Source: Ichthyophonus hoferi (Eukaryota; Opisthokonta; Ichthyosporea; Ichthyophonida; Ichthyophonidae). Taken from it: DNA of 29,450 nucleotides. The first letter of the stretch is position 1; each line of letters opens with the position of its first letter. The translations under genes were made by a program, and so were the position numbers. Positions 23,001-29,450 of the stretch are shown piece by piece. Location: contig NAOQ01000102.1 in NCBI GenBank assembly GCA_002751075.1, forward strand, positions 28,644 to 58,093, written 5' to 3'. Below the pieces are notes generated by a model. It was given only the letters and a program-made list of their open reading frames with translations, was not told where the DNA came from and ran no database searches.

Positions 23001-26000
23001 AGATATTTCTAGTAAGAATTAGAATATGTGACGTGATAAGATTTGTTAGATTGTAGTAGGGTGATTAGATTTGATAAGATAAGATATGGTATGATATGAT
23101 ACGATTTTATATAGTATGATAGGATATTAATATATACTCTGATATTATATACACTATATAATATAATATTATGAGGTATAGGAGTATTATATTAGTAGTA
23201 TAGATATAAAGAGAAATATATAGTTTATTTATATATTGCAATCCAGGTGCGAAGGAATATAAAGTCCGATAGTTGAAGATTTTTATACAACCTTACATAC
23301 ATATACAGAGATATGTACAAATACATGTATACATACATACGCCTACCTATATATATATCCACATACGGTCATCTGTGCCCACTCCAACCCCTTTACCATA
23401 TCCTATAGACGAAGCATGTACGAGAAGGCTACAGAAGGCGGGGATGTACAGGTTATCTTTGTGGAGTCCATCTGCAACGATCCTACGGTATGTTGTATCT
23501 ATTAATTTATACATTGGTTTTAAATAAAGAATAAATATCTTACTTTATCCTATTGTGTCTTATTTTATCATATCATATCATATCATCTCATATCACACCA
23601 TACCATACCATACCATATCATATCTTCTTGTATTATATCATACACAACGATCCCACGGTATACTGTATCTATTGGTTTATATTAGTATAAAAAATATCTT
23701 ACTTCATCATATCATATTGTACCATATCATATCATATCATATCATATCATATCATATCACACCACACCATACAATGCCATACCATACCATACCATACAAT
23801 GCCATACCATACCATACCATATAATATCATACCATATAATATTATATAATGCCATACCATCTATACCATGCTATATAATATCACACCACATCATATTATA
23901 TAATGTTATACCGTTCCATACCATACTATATAATATCACGCCATCTAATATTAAATAATACCATACCATACCATATCATACCCATACCATATAATATAAT
24001 AGCACATACCTGTCCACTGTTCTATCCCACCTCACCCTTTCTCATTTACACCAGCCAATCATTTAAAGATAAACATATTGGACCCAACCCCACCTCAAGG
24101 TATATTACCTGAGGGCTACCTTAATGTTTCTATTGACTTCCCTTATATATTCATCTCCCCTTCTCGTCTATGTTGCATGCGAACCGATATGATAAAATTT
24201 GATAGGATAGGCAAGATATGGATGTGTACGAGGGAAAGGACAGAGGGAAATGAATGGATAATAACCATATATAGTTTTATATGACGTCATGTAGTGCATA
24301 CTTCTATATTTGAATAGGATAGGCGACAGAAGCTATATTTGGATAGGAGTTTGGTGATATGCATGCGTATATTAAAATACGCCTATGGTAAAAGCAAATA
24401 TTAAAAAATATTTTAAAATTGCGGATGAAAAGGTAAGAACATAAACAAGCGGATATGATAGGATAGATATCATACACTGCAACACTCCACGGTAGAAAAT
24501 GCACTAATACTCTGGTGTTTACGCACAGATTATTAAACAGAATATGGTACTGAAATTGAAAGGTCCAGATTATATTGGCATGGACCCTAAGAAGGCACTG
24601 GAAGATTTTGCTGTAAGCTCTTCCCATTGCACTGTACTCCTCTCACATTATCTTCATGCCTATATCCTTGCTTTGTTTCTTAGCTATTACTCTGACTATA
24701 TATATGTGTACATGTATTGTTTTTGTTTTTTTTTTTCTTCAGTTTTTTCTATAATATTTGTATTTTTATTGATAGCATTTTTTATATATGTTTATATATA
24801 TTCACCGACCTTAAACCTTGGGCTAATACCGTTGTGGATTGCTCAACGAGGGTTATTAATATACGATTATTTAATCTTTGAAGTATGAATAACTGCTAAT
24901 GGAGCTAATATTCAACAAAGTGTTAAAAGAGACATCAATGTAAAAATTCGCGTACGTTGATTGGCGCATATCGATTATCCAAATGGAGAGGGTCTTGCTA
25001 ATAAATGGCCAGTACATTGCTGTTTTGTCATGCTAAATCATGGCTTCTCCACCATTGACAACATTACTCAACAGGCACGAATCAGTAATTACGAGCAAGT
25101 ATATGACACAATTACCGACGAGGAATCAGATTATGCATACATTAAGGTCATCAACGCTGGGAGAAAGGTAATGGGTTTAATTGGGGCAAACTAATTTGAC
25201 AATTTAAAACTATTATTATTATTATTATTACACTACCACATATTACCACAGGAAATTCACTCGTATGAAATAGACTATTTAACTGCCAGCCAATCATCAA
25301 TTACAATCAATGAATTAACCAACTATTGTACGGTACAATCAGGTTGTAGCCAGACACATCCACAGCTACCTTCCCAGTGCCATATGTTTTTTTCTCATGA
25401 ACATTCATCTTGCTAAACGGCCTATCTGGCTTGCTCGTCACGGTCAAAGTTGTTACAACATACAGGGACGCATTGGAGGCAGTGAGTGGATCCATGCGTT
25501 GTCTAGTTACTGTTCTTTGCATTTATGATTGGATGTTTCTTTTTGTTTTTGTTTCATTCTAGCTCTTTTTCTTTTTTTATTATACCCTGTCTACCCCTAG
25601 TATAAGGAAGTGGAACATATGTGTAGATGTATATTGTATGTGATGTATATGTATATGTGTATGTATGATATATCATATGTATAACGCAATACACATTATC
25701 GTTTCTTCCTTTGATGTCACCGATACATTTTTAATATTAAGTAAGGCTTTACCTGTAATGAAGTTATATATTCCCTCATGTACCTACATGAGATATTACT
25801 TTATCCATCCCTCCCTCACTTTGTCAAGTGTCTTGACCTTACCTTACATACGTGTTTGCACATCAATACCTATGCAACCAAACTGCACTCTTTTTTCTGT
25901 TTACACTTTAGAGCTAACGCCCTAACCCCAAAGGTTAAACAACTAATTACTGAATATTGCTACTCTAACAGATAGCGGACTGAGTCCTTTGGGACGGAAG

Positions 26001-29000
26001 TTTGCCAAAGGGTTTGCAGCATTCTTAAAAACGAAAGTTTTAAATCCCGACGTTGGGCTAAGGTATGAAATGTGATTGGGCATGGTTTAAAGTGGTTATG
26101 TGGTTGAGTTATGTTAAACTGCGACACACCCATCTCAGTGTAAGGTGGTTGCTTGACCACCCTAGAGCTTTACATTCTTGTACTTTCTCTTGTTTTCTCC
26201 GCTTGCCCCATGTTCCTGTCCAACCAGTGCATGTGTATGCATAGGCTGGCCCACCCATACCTGCCTATATTAGCATACGTTTCTACCCTGATATATGCCT
26301 TCCTATATCCATTCATTCACAAATACCTATTGGTATTTACACACTTAACCCAACTTCAAAGTTCAATATCACATCAGTGTAGGATAACAGTCTGATAACG
26401 ATTCATGCCTATATCAATATTTGCATGCAGACCTGAGTTGCCAACCCCTTAGGAAAGAAAAACACACATTTTATTCATTAATAATTGCATATATTATATA
26501 TTGTGAATCTTATCTACTCGTCATAATCTAATTTTAGGTCTCACGCTATCAATCCATTGGTGGGATAGATTGATAGCTAGTTATTGGTTAAAAACAAACC
26601 ACTGTAAGCGATTGCAAATGCTATTGGCTATAGGCTTACAATTGTAGTGAAAGCTATCTATGGCGAGAATCTACCAATACATGTTTAACATTAAACCAAA
26701 TATTTTCCATTCTAACATAGTATATGTATCCTTTTACCTACCTGCACTCGCACATTGACCAAGGCCATAGATCTCATACTGTGGTCACCCTGCAGGAATC
26801 GGTGCACTTCGTGTCCTAAACTGTGCGGTATGGACGGGATTAATGAAGGCACCTTTCCTCTTCATAAAGTAGCCACGGCGCATGCCAACATCAACACTAT
26901 AGACAGTTATGCCCGCACCCAGACAACCCACACACATTTCTCATATGATAACAGAAATGTATTTGTTCCTGAGAGAGAGAGTATTGAAGAAGGCGCCGAG
27001 TGCGATCTTTGCTCTGAGGCAAAGCGAACGGTAGGTGGTGAGAGTGTAATGGCGATGTCGCTATTGTGATAGAGATAATGGACTACTGCCTAATGTGCAT
27101 TAAAAATCGTATATCTTGGAGGGGATTGGATGAAGCGTTACACTCTATGTCCAATAGGGATCGGGTTAGGGTCATTCAAGTATAAATGACAGTAAATTAG
27201 GAGAGATCCCAGGCTAGCATATTGGATTTGAATGGTTTTCAGTTGGTGTTGAGATTGAATGTAACCCGACCTTATTTAATTTATAATTTAAACTTAATTG
27301 TATTGACCTAATTTAGTCTAATATCAGTTTGTTTCTGGACAGGTTTAGCTCATGTTAGTGTAGCTTTCATTAGTTCATTTCTATTTAAATTTGTTTTAAT
27401 GCACTTCCTTTGGTTTAATTTTAATTTATTTGGTAAAATTTGGTTGGATAAGATTGGGCGCAATCTGGCTGATAGTAAATAACCCAGATCTCTATCTTAA
27501 CTATGCATTGCGCCATTGCACTATATAAATACTGCTTGTATACATGATTATAATTATAATATATAAGTTATATTATAGCTCAATCAACCTTTAATTGTAA
27601 TGCCACTTGTAATAGGCAATGATAATTTATCTCCATACATAATTGGATGCACTTTCTAGCTGAGAAGAAAAATGTATGTTATTAATTAATTGGGGTATCC
27701 GATTTACATAAGCCAATAGAAATATACTGCTAACATGATCTATGGATTGCAACAGGATGTATATTGGTGTAGTTTATGCCTAATAATGGGCTATCATTGG
27801 GGCTTTAAATTTAAACTAAGTTATTCGTTGATGTCGTGTGACAGATTAGCTGATGTTTACACCACAAATGTTTTAAATTAAAATAGCAATTGTGTGTTTA
27901 TTCGATTGTGGTCGTATGATATGTGATGGGCGTAGGGGTGTATATTGATTAAACTATGACTTGAATCTCCGAGGACACCGAACTTTGTCTATTGATAATG
28001 GTATAAGGGTATACGACTTTAGGTATGAAGTAGTAGTGACGGTTTGCTTTAACCAATGCGTTTTTAACACAGTGAAGGAAGGGAAATTGAGATTCACATG
28101 GTGTAAAACGAAAGGGATATTTGGCGTTTAGGCTTGTGGTTAGGATAGGAAGGGAGTGATGGGATCCATATCTCTTGGTATATTTATGTCCTGACTATGC
28201 CAATATTTTTTAGGATTTTGCCGAGCAACAGCGACAGCGATTGGAGGTACCTGTTTTATCTTTTACTTCCGAAAGTAACTACGGTACGCCGAGCAAGACA
28301 GAGGTAAGTAAGGGAGGATAGAAATGGGGGCAGCTGACTGGCTAGGATGGTTGGTGACGATGTTTCTGTTGCTACATATCAGTTATATACAGGAAGGAAT
28401 AAAAGATTAGTGGTAGATATAGATATAATCATAGAGCCTGAAACACCATGAACCAAAGCCTATATGCAGGTATGAGGAGGGAAAAAAATGAAAGACCGTG
28501 TGATAACATGACATCACGCCGACGCACTTCCTTTCTTTCGTATTTATGGTCAAACGCATATTAAGGCCTCCACCTCACTCTTTACCCTCCCTCTTTTTTA
28601 ATTGCTAATTATTATGCAAAGGTTTTTAGTAATAGAATTCGAATTAACCTTGCAATATAATACAGATGGTAGTGTGGACAAGCACTCTGAAACGGGCGAC
28701 CCAAACCACCTCCTACCTTCCTTCCAATTGGATCTTCAACCAAAGCACCATGTTGAATGAGATCTACACGGGTAAATGCGAAGGCATGACACACAAACAG
28801 GTATGCAATACAACATACATGACTATTATCTGTTTCCCTTTATTGTTTTTTATTTCAGTTCAAGTCGTTTTGTATTTCTATTTGGTCAAAGTATTGCAGA
28901 TGCTCTATTCAATATCGTTTTTGTCTATTCGGGCAATCTTATTCTTCTAACTAATTAATCCTTATGGTACCCTTTCTTTCTTCATATACTATAAGTTCAT

Positions 29001-29413
29001 ATAGTATATGTGATCTTGGTCTGGTTTTCCATTTTCATATCGTAAGGATGAACTTATATAATGCGATTTCCTATATCGAGATTGCTCTAAAAGCTTGTCA
29101 AATGGCTATATATGCTTTAAGGGACTAAGGATAGGTAGAGATGCACTAAGAAAGCAGAGTGGTGATAGAGATTAGATGAGTGAAAAACCTCTACTTGCAC
29201 TGAGAACTCTATTGCCTTATACTCTTATCTACATCAGCACATATCTAAGTAGTATTGCACATCTGGTACCTCCTATCAGTATACTGTCTTGTGCACATTA
29301 TAGGCTCATACACCCAGTCGAGTATTGGAAAGTAAGGAATGTATATCTCTATGCTTACAATAAAGAGCATGTACATTTAAACGCAAATTCATGCCTCAAC
29401 ACCATTTCAACAC

Positions 29414-29450
<37 letters not shown>
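20039..29450 (+). CDS. PFKFB: 6-phosphofructo-2-kinase/fructose-2,6-bisphosphatase, 5' part (12 exons visible)
   Basis: Exons: 20039-20204, 20565-20655, 21733-21871, 22830-22927, 23409-23487, 24529-24612, 25075-25167, 25343-25481, 25972-26062, 26796-27030, 28214-28303, 28666-28800, giving 480 residues in consistent phase. The enzyme makes and degrades fructose-2,6-bisphosphate, the main activator of phosphofructokinase-1, in the cytosol. Kinase domain: P-loop GLPARGKS (68-75), KKLTRYL, HDATNST (155-161, His where Phe is usual), VESICNDP (183-190), KGPDYIGMD (202-210). Bisphosphatase domain: RPIWLARHGQS with nucleophile His283, GRIGGNSGLS, VVWTSTLKR (437-445), NEI with catalytic Glu467. The domain is interrupted at residues 328-435 by an insertion carrying CxxC motifs. 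The second catalytic His and C-terminus lie beyond the window; the last 650 bp are intron. Exon 1 could instead end at a weaker GTAATA donor, moving the exon 2 start by a few bases. Confidence 0.93.
20719..20785. repeat. TATAG/TATAA pentanucleotide repeat in PFKFB intron 2
   Basis: The tract runs TATAGTATAGTATAG and drifts to TATAATATAA, about 65 bp in all. Confidence 0.9.
21393..21475. repeat. Purine-rich tract in PFKFB intron 2
   Basis: About 80 bp of nearly pure A/G on the + strand with GGGAGAGGGAGAGGG in the middle. It is unusual in this AT-rich intron and could form triplex or G-rich structures. Confidence 0.6.
21856..22020 (+). repeat. Duplication of PFKFB exon 3 end and donor inside intron 3
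   Basis: The end of exon 3 with its donor (21856-21912; ATTGGAACGCGAGCGG|GTATGATATTC) recurs 111 bp downstream (21967-22020; ATTGGAATATGAGCGA|GTATGATATTC). The following AT.CCAA and CAC.CAT parts also correspond. The second copy keeps a usable GTATGA but lies wholly in the intron. Confidence 0.75.
23040..23110. repeat. GATAAGAT/GATATGAT repeat in PFKFB intron 4
   Basis: A run of GATAA, GATAT and GATTT units. It is the reverse-complement flavour of the CATAT/ATATC arrays found in intron 5. Confidence 0.7.
23475..23720 (+). repeat. Duplication of PFKFB exon 5 end and donor inside intron 5
   Basis: The last bases of exon 5 and the start of intron 5 (23475 onward: CAACGATCCTACG|GTATGTTGT) recur 170 bp later (23645 onward: CAACGATCCCACG|GTATACTGT). 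Similarity continues for about 75 bp through ATCTATT, TTTATA and ATATCTTACTT. The copy carries a donor-like GTATAC. Confidence 0.8.
23566..23998. repeat. Large pentanucleotide array (ATCAT/ACCAT) in PFKFB intron 5
   Basis: About 430 bp is built of five-base units that change along the array: ATCAT at the left, ACCAT in the middle (ACCATACCATACC), and mixed with ATAAT towards the right. It is interrupted by the exon 5-end copy at 23645. It creates artificial open frames because five-base units without stops translate as Tyr/His/Ile repeats. Confidence 0.92.
25211..25230. repeat. (TTA)n microsatellite in PFKFB intron 7
   Basis: Six to seven perfect TTA/ATT units lie 45 bp after exon 7. Confidence 0.9.
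26796..27030 (+). other. PFKFB exon 10, insertion exon with CxxC pairs
   Basis: This exon adds 78 residues inside the bisphosphatase domain, just after KVLNPDVGLR and before exon 11. Only the acceptor CTGCAG|G agrees with the preceding phase, and the donor (GTAGGT) leaves phase 0, exactly what exon 11 (GATTTTGCC) needs. Base composition is richer in G/C than the surrounding introns. The peptide has CTSCPKLC (330-337) and, 59 residues later, CDLC (396-399), with a polar, His/Thr-rich middle. A zinc site is possible but inferred. Direct joining of exon 9 to exon 11 would break the frame. Confidence 0.75.
29417..29450. repeat. (TA)n microsatellite at window end
   Basis: A perfect TA tract of at least 34 bp runs off the window, in the intron after PFKFB exon 12. 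The adjacent stretch 28801-29416 holds no exon that could be recognised. Confidence 0.95.

Noticed and set aside
23566-23998. CRISPR-like array
   Set aside because: The units are five bases with no spacers and lie in a eukaryotic intron.
23555-24112. Open frames of 69-89 codons rich in Tyr, His, Ile and Pro
   Set aside because: They are translations of the ATCAT/ACCAT pentanucleotide array inside PFKFB intron 5 and have no coding character.
24613-24888. Continuation of the PFKFB exon 6 frame into a long hydrophobic peptide
   Set aside because: A clear GTAAGC donor ends the exon at 24612 and the conserved protein resumes in phase at 25075; the hydrophobic part is T-rich intron.
25343-25481. 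HGQ in place of HGE after the catalytic histidine of the bisphosphatase as a sign of lost activity
   Set aside because: As far as I recall, fungal PFK-2/FBPase-2 enzymes often have RHGQS at this place, so it is a lineage feature and not evidence of inactivity.
29417-29450. Telomere or chromosome end at the window edge
   Set aside because: It is a simple TA dinucleotide tract like those at 9756 and 14026, and PFKFB continues past it.

Overview
This window is eukaryotic nuclear DNA. It is AT-rich and intron-dense, and every gene is cut into short exons by GT-AG introns of roughly 100 to 2,000 bp. Four conserved protein genes can be read exon by exon with matching splice phases. The PFK-2/FBPase-2 has a fungal-looking bisphosphatase start (RPIWLARHGQS, then SGLSPLGR) and the PCNA resembles fungal PCNA. 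Together with a degraded Copia-type element, this makes an early-diverging, intron-rich fungus, or another unicellular opisthokont, the best guess. The species cannot be named from the sequence.

Layout. 1-1110: fossil of a Ty1/Copia-type retroelement on the + strand. 1111-2551: intergenic, with one open reverse-strand stretch and a MITE-like inverted repeat. 2552-10572 (-): an 18-exon DNAJC7/TPR2-type co-chaperone of 508 residues. 10573-11250: divergent promoter region. 11251-13584 (+): a four-exon HINT3-like histidine-triad protein. 13585-15623: intergenic. 15624-17585 (-): PCNA, four coding exons and 263 residues, with a 5'UTR intron and an E2F-like site next to a TATA box; one intron holds an assembly gap flanked by a duplicated contig end. 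18018-20038: intergenic, AT-rich. 20039 to beyond the window end (+): the bifunctional 6-phosphofructo-2-kinase/fructose-2,6-bisphosphatase, 12 exons visible, with the 3' end outside the window.

The genes form two divergent pairs (DNAJC7-HINT3 and PCNA-PFKFB) and do not form a pathway: protein folding, nucleotide hydrolysis, DNA replication and glycolytic control.

Most interesting points: (1) the PFK-2/FBPase-2 appears to carry an insertion of about 110 residues with paired CxxC motifs inside its bisphosphatase domain, supported by exact splice-phase agreement; (2) two introns of that gene contain diverged copies of the preceding exon end plus its splice donor; (3) a TGATTGG/CCAATCA heptamer appears over-represented and often sits just upstream of splice acceptors in both orientations; (4) the E2F-TATA-PCNA promoter arrangement; (5) a possible membrane anchor on the HIT protein; (6) pentanucleotide arrays in introns; (7) an assembly artefact in PCNA.
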